Below are positions 44,821 through 53,994 of a stretch of 64,000 bases of DNA, piece by piece. The number at the start of each line of letters is the position of its first letter. The stretch's first letter is position 1. The DNA comes from Anaerolineales bacterium (lineage in GTDB: Bacteria; Chloroflexota; Anaerolineae; 4572-78; J111): positions 1,302,001 to 1,366,000 of the forward strand of contig JABTUW010000002.1 of the NCBI GenBank assembly GCA_015075185.1, read 5' to 3'. The notes under the pieces are model-generated. The model was not told the origin of the DNA. It made no database searches and worked only from the letters and a program-made list of their open reading frames with translations. Both the position numbers and the translations under genes were made by a program.

Positions 44821-46611
44821 TTGATGTATCTCCTCATTACCGATGTGGATAACCCTGCTCCGGATGATTTTGTTAATGGAGCGCTTGACTCTAAGAATAA
44901 CTCCTACGTTACCGCAGCTTACAAATTTAACGAATTTAAAACACTAGATGCTATGTTTGCTCGCAGTTATTCTGATCGTGCGCTTGATGGTGATATGGAT
45001 GGCCATGCAGAAGCTTTAGAAATAGATGTGTCCTTAGATATCTATCGCCCCGGAAATTATACGGTAACTGGTGAATTATACGATGACAACAATATATCCC
45101 TTGGTGAGGCAACATGGAGCGGGACAACCGACAAAGCCACGCTTCGGTTTAATAACATAGGTGGTACTTCCGGACCTTATATACTGCGCAACCTGCTTCT
45201 AAGCCGAGCTGAGGGTGAAGGTTTGGATGAGATTGAACAAGCCTATACTACCCAAAATGTGTCTTCGGGAGAACCTGTCTCCGAATTTACAACCATACCG
45301 ATGCAGGATAGCGGTGGCATTGGGCCATTAGGTGTGGGTATTACAACCACAACGTATCTTGAGGTTCCGGTAGATAAAGATAACAATGGCAAATATGACT
45401 CCCTGCAAATCAAGGTGGGCATGCAAGTAGTCACCCCTGATGAGTACCAGCTTGAGGGCTGGTTGGTGGATGAACAGGGTAATTTGGTCTCCTGGGCGCA
45501 TACCGGTCCCGTTGCTTTAGAGGCTGGCAATCACGAACTCGCATTGACCTACGAGGGCCGGACCCTGTCTGATTATATGAAAACCCACGCCCAGGCTAGC
45601 CAGAAATTCACTCTAGCTGCTTTGAAGCTTTATACTGGCCCGCTAAAGTGGGATGAGATCAATGATGAGGTTGATATTGCCTATACTACTAATACATATG
45701 CATTTGGTAAGTTCGAACCCGGGGTCAAAGGCGCTCGGCTGCTCTTGGAAGATTTTGCTGAAAATGGTGCGGGCCAGTGGACAGCCGAGTCTCCTTGGGA
45801 AATAGTCGAAAATCGTGCTTATTTTAGCCCAGATCATGCCTGGCGGGCTGGTGATGCTAATGCCTCGTTGCAGACAGTGTTTAGTTTAACCGGAATTGCC
45901 AAACCTGTCTTAAAGTTCCGCACATATTACAAACTGTACAATACAAATGAGTTTGGTTATGTAAAGGCTTCCAGCAATGGTAATAATTGGGAAACGATTG
46001 CTACTTTCTCCAATAAGATTGAGTCTTGGCAAACCCAGGTTCTTGATTTGAGCTTGTTTGGTAGTAAACCTACCGTCTACTTACGTTTTGAACTTAACTC
46101 TGCCGGTGGTTCATCTGATGATTTCTGGTATATTGATGACGTAATCGTAGCTGGCCAATTAAATGATTCTGATAACGATGGCCTTTCTAATGATCAAGAG
46201 ATAGCCCTCGGTACAGACCCCAACGATCCCGATACCGATAATGATGGTATGCCCGACGGCTGGGAAGTGGACCATGTCTTGGATCCTAAAACCAATGATG
46301 CGAATGGTGACGCTGATAGCGACGGATTGACTAACTTAGAGGAATATCACCATGGTACAGACCCCCGCAATCCCGATACTGACGGCGATGGTCTGCCCGA
46401 TGGCTGGGAGGTGAGGCAAGGCCTCGACCCCACTGATAGCACGGGCAATAATGGCGCCAGCGGCGATCCAGACGGTGATCAATTGACGAATGAAGAGGAA
46501 TATCAAAATGGCACCCATCCTAACAACCCAGATACCGATGGGGATGGTATACCCGATAACCAAGACCCCAAGACCGAATTTAGATTCTTCTTGCCTACCA
46601 TCTTCAAATAG
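44821..46611 (+). CDS. giant secreted paralogue, C-terminal fragment after the frameshift
   Basis: This 596-aa frame (first start-like codon TTG at 44821, but homology already begins at 44752 with IVHLVFDGLSISRTR) aligns throughout with the second half of the protein encoded at 38326. It has repeated beta-sandwich domains, a MAM/jelly-roll-like domain, TSP3-type repeats (DTDNDGMPDGWE, DTDGDGLPDGWE, DTDGDGIPD) and the ending RFFLPTIFK. It lacks a signal peptide and ribosome-binding site, so it is probably not made as a separate protein unless the frameshift is a sequencing error or is bypassed. Confidence 0.75.
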   Translation: MMYLLITDVDNPAPDDFVNGALDSKNNSYVTAAYKFNEFKTLDAMFARSYSDRALDGDMDGHAEALEIDVSLDIYRPGNYTVTGELYDDNNISLGEATWSGTTDKATLRFNNIGGTSGPYILRNLLLSRAEGEGLDEIEQAYTTQNVSSGEPVSEFTTIPMQDSGGIGPLGVGITTTTYLEVPVDKDNNGKYDSLQIKVGMQVVTPDEYQLEGWLVDEQGNLVSWAHTGPVALEAGNHELALTYEGRTLSDYMKTHAQASQKFTLAALKLYTGPLKWDEINDEVDIAYTTNTYAFGKFEPGVKGARLLLEDFAENGAGQWTAESPWEIVENRAYFSPDHAWRAGDANASLQTVFSLTGIAKPVLKFRTYYKLYNTNEFGYVKASSNGNNWETIATFSNKIESWQTQVLDLSLFGSKPTVYLRFELNSAGGSSDDFWYIDDVIVAGQLNDSDNDGLSNDQEIALGTDPNDPDTDNDGMPDGWEVDHVLDPKTNDANGDADSDGLTNLEEYHHGTDPRNPDTDGDGLPDGWEVRQGLDPTDSTGNNGASGDPDGDQLTNEEEYQNGTHPNNPDTDGDGIPDNQDPKTEFRFFLPTIFK

Positions 46612-46654
46612 AAGTGGGTTGTTAAAAAAACCGATTAGGTTTTAGTGTCACAAT

Positions 46655-46679
46655 GGGGGCGAATTTTTCGTCCCCTTTT
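46655..46679 (+). terminator. intrinsic terminator after the giant paralogue
   Basis: GGGGGCGAA (46655-46663) pairs with TTCGTCCCC (46667-46675), with one G-T pair, and is followed by four T residues. It ends the transcription unit of the giant secreted proteins before the dehydrogenase gene. Confidence 0.65.
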
Positions 46680-46711
46680 CACTCCCTATTCTTTACTACA
46701 CAAGAGGTATT

Positions 46712-48028
46712 ATGCGCATCGCAATTTTTGGTTTAGGGTATGTCGGTTGTGTCTCAGCGGCGTGCCTGGCTAATGAGGGACACCAGGTAATTGGGGTGGA
46801 TGTCAACTCCCTCAAAGTAGATATGATTAATGCCGGGAAAAGCCCCATCATCGAGGCGGGCGTGGATAAGCTCATCGCCGAAGCAGTAGCTGTTGGCAAG
46901 TTACGCGCCACCACAGTAGCCGCCGAAGCCGTTGTTTCGGCGGATCTCTCGTTTATCTGTGTGGGTACACCCAGCAATGAAAACGGCAGTCTGGATTTAC
47001 AATATGTGCATCACGTCGCTGGCGAAATTGGCCAGGCGCTGGGGCAGCAAGAAAACTATCATGTCGTCGCCGTTCGCAGTACGGTCTTGCCCGGCACCAT
47101 AGCCAAAGAAATCATCCCCGTGTTGGAAGAAGCATCAGGCCGGCGCGTGGGTGTGGATTTTGGCGTTTGTTCCAACCCCGAATTTTTACGTGAGAGCAGT
47201 GCTGTGGCCGATTTTTATCAACCCGCTTTTACCTTAATTGGCCAGTGGGACGAGCGTAGCGGTGACCGGGTGGCAGCCGTTTACCAAAACACAGATGCAC
47301 CAATTGTTTGTACTGACATACCGACTGCCGAGATGATCAAATATGTCAGCAATACTTTCCACGCTTTGAAAATCACCTTTGCCAATGAAATTGGCAATTT
47401 CTGCAAGAAGGTAGGGGTAGACAGCCACGAGGTCATGCGTGTCTTTTGCATGGACACCAAGTTGAATATTTCACCCGCTTATCTTAAACCCGGGTACGCT
47501 TTTGGCGGTTCATGCCTGCCTAAAGATCTGCGCGCATTATTACATCGGGCGCGTCAAGAAGATTTGGACCTGCCGGTTTTACAAGCTATTCCCCGCAGCA
47601 ATGAGCTTCAGGCCAAACTGGGGGTAGAAGCTGTGTTACGCACAGGCAAAAAACGGATTAGTATTTTGGGCCTTAGCTTCAAGGCTGGCACCGATGATCT
47701 GCGCGAGAGTCCGCTGGTTTATCTGGCCGAGACGTTGCTAGGTAAAGGGTATGACTTGATGATTTACGACCAGAATGTTTCTCTGGCCCGTTTAACAGGG
47801 GCGAACAAACAGTACATTGAAAAAGTCATTCCCCACATCTCTTCTCTTTTGTGCCCATCGTTAGATGATGTATTGGCGCATGCCGAGGTGTTAATTGTGG
47901 GGAATCGATTGCCGGAAGTTACTGAATTGCTCAAACGTACTCACGGTAAGTATATAATTATTGATTTAGTGCACCTTGGTGATAATCAAATTGAAAAAAA
48001 TCAGAATTATCTGGGAATTTGTTGGTAA
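46712..48028 (+). CDS. nucleotide-sugar 6-dehydrogenase, GDP-mannose dehydrogenase type
   Basis: The 438-aa protein has the NAD site MRIAIFGLGYVGCVSAACLA, VCSNPEFLRESSAVADFYQP near 153, and the catalytic Cys in GYAFGGSCLPKDLRAL near 262. The early motif GKSPIIEAGVDKLI, the NPEFLRES wording and the SCLPKD site match AlgD-type GDP-mannose dehydrogenases more closely than UDP-glucose dehydrogenases. It would oxidise GDP-mannose to GDP-mannuronate, supplying a uronic acid whose carboxylate could be the target of the amide ligases encoded at 10023 and 13232. UDP-sugar specificity cannot be excluded. Confidence 0.83.
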   Translation: MRIAIFGLGYVGCVSAACLANEGHQVIGVDVNSLKVDMINAGKSPIIEAGVDKLIAEAVAVGKLRATTVAAEAVVSADLSFICVGTPSNENGSLDLQYVHHVAGEIGQALGQQENYHVVAVRSTVLPGTIAKEIIPVLEEASGRRVGVDFGVCSNPEFLRESSAVADFYQPAFTLIGQWDERSGDRVAAVYQNTDAPIVCTDIPTAEMIKYVSNTFHALKITFANEIGNFCKKVGVDSHEVMRVFCMDTKLNISPAYLKPGYAFGGSCLPKDLRALLHRARQEDLDLPVLQAIPRSNELQAKLGVEAVLRTGKKRISILGLSFKAGTDDLRESPLVYLAETLLGKGYDLMIYDQNVSLARLTGANKQYIEKVIPHISSLLCPSLDDVLAHAEVLIVGNRLPEVTELLKRTHGKYIIIDLVHLGDNQIEKNQNYLGICW

Positions 48029-48056
48029 ATAAGCGTGTTTTGAAGGTAGGCCGAAA

Positions 48057-50438
48057 ATGGACCGTGTCTTATTCAAGTTGAGTATTTTTATTGGTCTAAC
48101 GTTGCTTTTGATGTTCACCCCTGCGCCGGAGGGAGCTTATGCTCAGTGGCCGCCTTTTTCTTTTAATCTGACCCCTTTGCACGAACAGGGCAAAATAATC
48201 TATTACATCCGGTTTTCTACTCAGGTAGATTGGCCGATGAGCAATGTTACCTTCAAAATACCTTTACCCGAAGGGACTCGCTTTGTAGAAGCTAAGGCTC
48301 AGCCAACTACTCAAGTTACCTTTGATGGATCTGAAATAACCTTCTTTACTGCCTTTTATTACCAGCCTATTAGAGATGCCTCCTTTGTAGTAGAAATTAT
48401 TGACCCGGCCAAGACTGTTTTTACGACCCATGCCTGGATATCCTGGCAAGGTCTGCAGCCGGGCGACTATTTGGCCAAGGATGTCTCGCTTGATATTACT
48501 CGCCAAACCACAACCTGGGAAGCTCCTGTTCCTTCTCGCCTGCGCCTGAGAGCCATAGCCTCCGTAGCTGATGATATTATTACTTACCGTATCTATCCCA
48601 CTAACCTAAGCAGGTTGCGGATGTGGGATTTGAAGATAAATGTTCCTGTACCCGAAGGAACGACCTTTGTGTCAGCCGAAGCCCCGCCTCCCTTCGCGAC
48701 TAATTTTGATGGACGTGAGGTTTCCTTTTTTACCTCAGAGATAGAGCAACAGACCGATATAGCTCTCAGTTTTAAGGTTTCTACTGAAAAGGTGACAACT
48801 CCACTGGTTGTAACCCATGCCTGGGCTACCTGGAAAAACGTGGGTAGATCAGTCGGACGAACTATTGACTCGCAGGAGGATAATCGTAGCGGCGATATTG
48901 TGGTAGAACCCCATGCAGTTCAGCAGGTTATATCCGACCGTATAGGTGATGTACCGTTTCCAAACTATGATCTGACCAGTATCGCGCTGCAGAATGACGC
49001 CTCCGACCTCAAGGTTACTTTTTACACTGTCGGCAAATTGGGAGCCGTTGGCGAACCTTTTCATTATCGCTTGTACATTGACAAGGATTGCAGCTTAGAT
49101 ACCGGGAGTCAGAGAGGTGAGTTGGGCAGAGATTTTCAAATTTTGTACCGCCACGATGATAGTCGCGCTAGTTTTAATGTGTGGGATAGCGCCCAAAAGC
49201 GCTATGTTTGGGTGCAGCCACTCAAGTTTCAAGTTTCGGCTAATGACTCAACAATAGCTTTATGGATACCGCTGAGCTTGTTGGAGAACAATCAACATTT
49301 GTGCTGGCAGATTGAAGCTAAATATGCCACCACAGCCTATAACCCTTCCCCGTCGGATGAGATTACTACCGAAGCTTACTATGATGTTGGAGCAACAACT
49401 TCAATCTCTGGGACTCAAGTGTCCACGGGCGAAACACCAAGCTCTATCCCTGGCGAGGCAATAGATGCGACGGAAACCTCAGCTAAAAACGTCGCTGCTC
49501 AACCTGCTCCAGCGATCACCCCAATCACTGGCAAAATAGCTATACCTCTCGACAACGGCCGCATTCACTATGATGTTCACCTTTATAACCTGCCGGATGG
49601 CCGGGAATTGTTCGTAATACCAAATGCTCGTCAACCCAATCTCCGCTTTGATGGTCAACGAATTTTGGTCAACCGCGAAGGAGACGGGGTAGAAAATATC
49701 TACGAATATAATCTGACCGACGGGGCGGCACAGCAGGTCGGTGATGCTTCCGGTGACTCTCATCCGTATTATGATCCTTGGGGTAATCGGGTGGCTTATG
49801 GCAACGCCGAGCTAGTTTTAGGGGCTAATGGGCGTCACGCTCCTTTTATCTTTGTGCAGTGTGGTTTAATGCCACCTCATCTGGAAACAGAACCGCGCTG
49901 TCGAGACATCCCCTCCCTGGGCGTGCTGGTCCCAGCCGGCCAGATGGGCGAGATCCAGGGGACCCACCCGGTCTGGACCAGTAGCGATATGATTGCTTAC
50001 AGGGGCTGCAATACCTGGGCCGGAGCCAGATTGTGTGGTATCTATAGTGTGCCTTCAACCTCCACCAAAGGCCTCAGCGACGGTTTTATCCCCCGGCAGC
50101 TTACCAGCGATACCAGTGATATCCCTTCCGATACCAAAGGCACCTTCATTGCCTTCACCTCACAGCGAGACGGCAATTGGGAAGCTTATATCATGGATTT
50201 GAACGGTGGTGGGGTGAAAAATTTGTCTAACAGCCCGGACTCTAATGAGGGTCTCCCGACCATTTCGCCCGACGGCAATTGGGTCGCTTTTGTGTCAGAT
50301 CGGAATGGTCTTTGGGCTGTATGGGCCGTGCCCATAACGGGAGGAGACGCCCAAAAGTTGTTTGACCTGCCTCCCGCTCAGCCCTGGGGGGACGGCGATC
50401 GGAGCTGGACCAATGAACGTATCTCGTGGGGACCGTAA
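48057..50438 (+). CDS. secreted protein with DUF11-like domains and TolB/PD40 propeller
   Basis: The 793-aa protein has a signal peptide (about 1-30, ending GAYAQ). Two related beta-sandwich repeats follow (each with PEGTRFV/PEGTTFV and TFDGSEITFFT-like strands, residues about 35-270). Then comes a beta-rich domain with acidic calcium-like DKDCSLD, a linker, and a C-terminal PD40/TolB-like propeller with FTSQRDGNWEAYIMDLNG and ISPDGNWVAFVSDRNG. It is probably exported and may bind cell-surface polymers. It starts 28 nt after the dehydrogenase gene. Confidence 0.75.
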   Translation: MDRVLFKLSIFIGLTLLLMFTPAPEGAYAQWPPFSFNLTPLHEQGKIIYYIRFSTQVDWPMSNVTFKIPLPEGTRFVEAKAQPTTQVTFDGSEITFFTAFYYQPIRDASFVVEIIDPAKTVFTTHAWISWQGLQPGDYLAKDVSLDITRQTTTWEAPVPSRLRLRAIASVADDIITYRIYPTNLSRLRMWDLKINVPVPEGTTFVSAEAPPPFATNFDGREVSFFTSEIEQQTDIALSFKVSTEKVTTPLVVTHAWATWKNVGRSVGRTIDSQEDNRSGDIVVEPHAVQQVISDRIGDVPFPNYDLTSIALQNDASDLKVTFYTVGKLGAVGEPFHYRLYIDKDCSLDTGSQRGELGRDFQILYRHDDSRASFNVWDSAQKRYVWVQPLKFQVSANDSTIALWIPLSLLENNQHLCWQIEAKYATTAYNPSPSDEITTEAYYDVGATTSISGTQVSTGETPSSIPGEAIDATETSAKNVAAQPAPAITPITGKIAIPLDNGRIHYDVHLYNLPDGRELFVIPNARQPNLRFDGQRILVNREGDGVENIYEYNLTDGAAQQVGDASGDSHPYYDPWGNRVAYGNAELVLGANGRHAPFIFVQCGLMPPHLETEPRCRDIPSLGVLVPAGQMGEIQGTHPVWTSSDMIAYRGCNTWAGARLCGIYSVPSTSTKGLSDGFIPRQLTSDTSDIPSDTKGTFIAFTSQRDGNWEAYIMDLNGGGVKNLSNSPDSNEGLPTISPDGNWVAFVSDRNGLWAVWAVPITGGDAQKLFDLPPAQPWGDGDRSWTNERISWGP

Positions 50439-50475
50439 ATTAGTCAATAGACTCTATTGGAAATAAGGAAAAGCT

Positions 50476-50537
50476 AGGTGACAGGCACTTTTAAACCAAA
50501 TAAGCCCAATTAGTAGCCCGATAAGTGCCTGTCACCT
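50476..50537. repeat. REP-like inverted repeat with 15-bp arms
   Basis: AGGTGACAGGCACTT at 50476-50490 is the exact complement of 50523-50537, with a 32-nt loop. It lies between the convergent 48057 and 50548 genes. Long palindromes with the arm AAGTGCCTGTCACC look like REP/BIME elements; it could also act as a bidirectional terminator, although no strong T-run is present. Confidence 0.7.
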
Positions 50538-50547
50538 TAATCCCGTT

Positions 50548-51639
50548 CTATTGGACAACATGGGCCTTCAACCTGGCCTCGTCTACTGTAATCTCGGCCA
50601 GCGTATCTAAGTCCAGGTAGCCGTCTAGCAATTCGATGGGCCGGTTGACGATTTCATCCTCCAATTTGAGGAAAAAGCTCAGCTCAGAGGGATGGTCAAT
50701 TCCGGCCAATCCGGCAAAAATCGCCGCCCGAATCGTACCCAGGGTTGAACTGGCCTGCGAGCCGACCATCACCCCTTTTTGCTGCTGTCGAGCCGCAGTC
50801 AGCATTTGTAATGACTGAGAGTAGCCGGTTCGAGCGGTTTTGATGTTGAGAATATCAAACGTATTAAATCGAAGTTCGCGGGCCAGGTCGCGGGGCGTAA
50901 AGGCGCTGTCGTCGCCAATCAGCGGCAGGATTTCCATTTGACGCAAGGTTGCTCGCTCCGGGATCATCTCGACGGGTAGCGGCTCCTCGACGTACAAAAT
51001 GCCCAGGGCAACCAGTTGCCGCAGTTGGGCCGGGGCCTCTTCCGGCAGCAGGCCCTCGTTGGCGTCGGCATACAGCTCAAGCTGACTGCCTTTGAATTCT
51101 GTCTGCAGCTTTTGGATGAGGGCGACATCCTTGGCAAAGTTGCGTCCAACTTTAACCTTGAGGACTCGTACTCCCCGCTCATAAACAGCTTTCGCTTCAG
51201 CCAGCATTGTGGCTGGCTCGGAAATACCCAAAATATAAGAGACTTTAATTTTACGGTTCGGGGGGTTAAGATAAGCCAGTAGATTCTGCCCTTGCCAGGC
51301 TGCCAGAACTTCATGCAGAGAAATATCTATTGCCCCCTTGGCTGTGTGATTGTTGGCAACAGCCGCCATGCGCCGGTTAGCCTCTTCAAGCTGAGTCACA
51401 TCCAATCCCACCAATTGCGGAGCGAAATATTTTTGGATGATGGCCTGGATAGACTCGGGTGTTTCGCCGTAAATGGTGGGGCGGGGCGTCGCTTCAGCCA
51501 GGCCAATGTGGCCCGTATCGGTGATGACCCGCACCAGGACATGTTCTAAAACATCCAGGCGGCTTGCCTTACCCCAGCTTAAGGCGCCGGCCATCGGCAG
51601 GCGGAAGGTTAAGGTCTGAATCTCGGCAATTTTTGGCAT
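50548..51639 (-). CDS. enolase-superfamily dipeptide epimerase / muconate cycloisomerase-like enzyme
   Basis: The start is the ATG at 51639 (CAGG six nt upstream); a TTG at 51651 is also in frame. The 363-aa protein has the MLE-subgroup catalytic set: KVKVG (K161, K163), ADANEG (D192), VEEP (E218), GDDSAF (D243) and NIKTARTG (K267). Members racemise or cycloisomerise carboxylates; L-Ala-D/L-Glu and other dipeptide epimerases are the closest in motif wording. It pairs with the P-loop protein gene just upstream, with a gap of about 19 nt on the same strand. The exact substrate is open. Confidence 0.8.
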   Translation of the reverse strand: MPKIAEIQTLTFRLPMAGALSWGKASRLDVLEHVLVRVITDTGHIGLAEATPRPTIYGETPESIQAIIQKYFAPQLVGLDVTQLEEANRRMAAVANNHTAKGAIDISLHEVLAAWQGQNLLAYLNPPNRKIKVSYILGISEPATMLAEAKAVYERGVRVLKVKVGRNFAKDVALIQKLQTEFKGSQLELYADANEGLLPEEAPAQLRQLVALGILYVEEPLPVEMIPERATLRQMEILPLIGDDSAFTPRDLARELRFNTFDILNIKTARTGYSQSLQMLTAARQQQKGVMVGSQASSTLGTIRAAIFAGLAGIDHPSELSFFLKLEDEIVNRPIELLDGYLDLDTLAEITVDEARLKAHVVQ

Positions 51640-51658
51640 AGATGCCTGCAACTAAAAC

Positions 51659-52495
51659 CTAAAATATGTGACCCACCCCTAACCAGGCGGCGACTCTTTC
51701 CGCTACCGTGTGGGGAGAGTGCATCGCCGTATCAACCACCAGCTCTTTTGTTGGAGGTAGGCTATGGGTTAAGTAAACCCGGGCAGTGTTGGAGTCGTAA
51801 TTACGCCGCTCCTTAACAATTATGGTGATTTTCTGGACCACCTCATCCACGGGAATCTGAGCCAGGCGCGCCCCTTTGGCAATTTGCTGCAACTGTTCCT
51901 CGCTGAAAACAGCTTCGATGTTAGGCACAGCCAGTAAAGCCGCCGTTAAATTTTGGCTGGTCAGCGAACTTTGTAGAGCAACGCTGTCGGTCATATCAAA
52001 AGCATCGCCCCGTTTCAAGAGGCGGTTGAGCCGGATGGTATCAGGCGCATCTAGGACTACAAAGCGCGCTTCGGGAAAATAGGTGACGGCATGTTGAACT
52101 TCATTCAGACCCCGCAGCCCATCGAAAATGAACAGGGGTTGGGTGTGGTCAGAGTGGACAGCCAGGCGGCTCAGAGCATGGGTCATTCCACCGGGAAACT
52201 TGGCCCGGTAGCGCGCGGTATACTCAAAGCGCTCTACCCGGTCGGTAATCGGGCGAAGCGGCTCACCCGCTTCTGCCTGGAGCGAGGTAATGATAATTTC
52301 GTCGGTAATTTCGCGGCGATTGGGCAGTAAAGTGAAGTTCAGGCCGTTTTGCGGCAGCAATTCCAAAACGGTTGATTTACCCACTCCCGTTAAACCGACC
52401 AGAATCACCAAGGGCAATTCGGTCAGCGCTTGAAAGCCCAGAGGTATTGGCTCAGCCTCGGTGGCAAATGCCACAGTATCGGCTAGGAATCTCAT
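51659..52495 (-). CDS. P-loop NTPase/kinase-like protein of unknown function
   Basis: The 278-aa protein has a Walker A motif GLTGVGKST (34-42) and a Walker B-like LFIFDGLRG (about 147-155), with a later lid-like RLNRLLKRGDAFD. The arrangement resembles small-molecule kinases or gluconate-kinase-like P-loop enzymes, but no family was recognised with confidence. It lacks a signal peptide. It is transcribed divergently from the S41 protease genes and together with the enolase-superfamily enzyme. Confidence 0.6.
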   Translation of the reverse strand: MRFLADTVAFATEAEPIPLGFQALTELPLVILVGLTGVGKSTVLELLPQNGLNFTLLPNRREITDEIIITSLQAEAGEPLRPITDRVERFEYTARYRAKFPGGMTHALSRLAVHSDHTQPLFIFDGLRGLNEVQHAVTYFPEARFVVLDAPDTIRLNRLLKRGDAFDMTDSVALQSSLTSQNLTAALLAVPNIEAVFSEEQLQQIAKGARLAQIPVDEVVQKITIIVKERRNYDSNTARVYLTHSLPPTKELVVDTAMHSPHTVAERVAAWLGVGHIF

Positions 52496-52660
52496 TTTTG
52501 CCCGTCCTCTATTGTGGGCGGGATTTTACCCTAAAAAAACAAAATTGTCACTAATTTCGGAGGTTGGTAGAAGGCTTTTCGTTGAGGAAGAATTTTACAT
52601 CTTTCAGTATAATAGCCTCTGGCATCGCTCGCGCGGAATGATAAGGGGTGGGAATTTTGG

Positions 52661-52690
52661 TTTGCAGCCCCTCTATATCCATGCTACAAT
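52661..52690 (+). promoter_or_regulatory. promoter of the first S41 protease gene
   Basis: TTTGCA (52661-52666), an 18-nt spacer and TACAAT (52685-52690) preceded by TGC form an extended -10 promoter. Its position supports the start at 52732 over earlier in-frame codons at 52648 and 52681. Confidence 0.45.
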
Positions 52691-52731
52691 TTTTCTCAAA
52701 ATCAAAAGATTTAAGTTTTTGGAAAGCTGCC

Positions 52732-53931
52732 ATGCAACTTGCAATAAAAATCGCACTGACAACCCTAATCGCCATGTTTATCTTTATTATGGGCGCGGGC
52801 GCCGGCTATGCTGTTCGTGATTACGTAGTGGACGACCAACCCACTGTCGAAGAACTTCAATCGCTTAGCCTGTACTGGGAAGTCTGGCATCGGGTGGAAC
52901 AGCAGTTTTACGGTCAAGTGCCCAATGCTCCAGCCTCAACTTATGGAGCCATTCGCGGCGCCCTGGCGACTCTGAATGATCCCTACACCCTGTTTATCGA
53001 ACCGGAACCGGCCAAGGAAGAGAAAGCTCAATTGGAAGGCAGGTTCGGTGGGATTGGCGCATTTATCCAGCGTGATGAAGCGGGGCGGGTCATTCTCGAT
53101 CCGATGCCTGATCAACCGGCTGAGAAAGCAGGGGTGCGCAAGGGTGATATTCTGGTGGCGGTGGATGGCCAGTCACTTGCCACGGAGATGAGCACAGAGG
53201 ATGTTGTAAAACTGGTTAAGGGTGAGATCGGGACCAAAGTGGTGCTGACCGTCCAGCGCGAGGGGGTTGAAAACACCCTGGACATTACTATTGAGCGTGC
53301 GCCGATTGAAACACCCAGCGCCCAGTGGCGGATTTTAGAGCAAGCGCCCCAGATTGGCTACATTCAATTGACCTCTTTTACCGAGCGCAGCAATAAAGAG
53401 TTGGATCGTGCTTTTGAGGAGCTAACAGCCCAGGGGGTCGAATCTTACATTTTGGACATGCGGGGCAATGGCGGCGGCCTGTTGGAAACAGCGGTTGATG
53501 TTGCCAGCCAGTTTCTGCGCGATGGCGTCATCCTCCGCGAAGATCGTAAAAATGAAGGTGAGCGGGTCTACGATGTGCGCCCTGGCGGTAAAGCCCTGGA
53601 TCAGCCCCTGGTCCTGCTGGTCAATGGCGGCACCGCCAGCGCCAGCGAGATTGTGGCCGGGGCCTTGCAGGACTACAAGCGGGCTACTCTGATTGGCGAG
53701 AAAACTTTTGGGAAGGGGAGTGTCCAACTGATCTACGAACTGTCGGATGCCTCCCGCCTGCACGTCACAGTGGCTAAGTGGTTTACCCCCAATAACAATG
53801 CGATTGACGGCACCGGGCTAAAACCTGATATTGAAGTGTTGATCACCGAAGAAGATCGGGCGAATAATCGTGATCCGCAGCTAGAGCGGGCCATTAGTTT
53901 TTTGACTAATGGTGAGAGTGCCACCAAATAA
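52732..53931 (+). CDS. S41 family C-terminal processing peptidase (CtpA-like), copy 1
   Basis: The start is the ATG at 52732 with GGAAAG upstream. The 399-aa protein has an N-terminal membrane anchor (about 3-25), a PDZ domain (about 95-180, with GRFGGIGAFIQRD), and the S41 protease domain. The catalytic Ser lies in NGGTASASEIVAGA and the Lys in GEKTFGKGSVQ. CtpA-like enzymes cleave C-terminal tails of periplasmic proteins and can degrade tagged polypeptides. A paralogue follows after 63 nt, then smpB. Confidence 0.88.
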   Translation: MQLAIKIALTTLIAMFIFIMGAGAGYAVRDYVVDDQPTVEELQSLSLYWEVWHRVEQQFYGQVPNAPASTYGAIRGALATLNDPYTLFIEPEPAKEEKAQLEGRFGGIGAFIQRDEAGRVILDPMPDQPAEKAGVRKGDILVAVDGQSLATEMSTEDVVKLVKGEIGTKVVLTVQREGVENTLDITIERAPIETPSAQWRILEQAPQIGYIQLTSFTERSNKELDRAFEELTAQGVESYILDMRGNGGGLLETAVDVASQFLRDGVILREDRKNEGERVYDVRPGGKALDQPLVLLVNGGTASASEIVAGALQDYKRATLIGEKTFGKGSVQLIYELSDASRLHVTVAKWFTPNNNAIDGTGLKPDIEVLITEEDRANNRDPQLERAISFLTNGESATK

Positions 53932-53994
53932 CTAACCCTTATCATTTTGTTAAGATATAAACCCAGTTCTCTCTCTAAAGGAAGGTGTGTTTTT

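Noticed and set aside
46630..46650. Hairpin AAAACC/GGTTTT after the giant paralogue
   Set aside because: The stem is only about six weak pairs and the stronger terminator at 46655-46679 follows directly.
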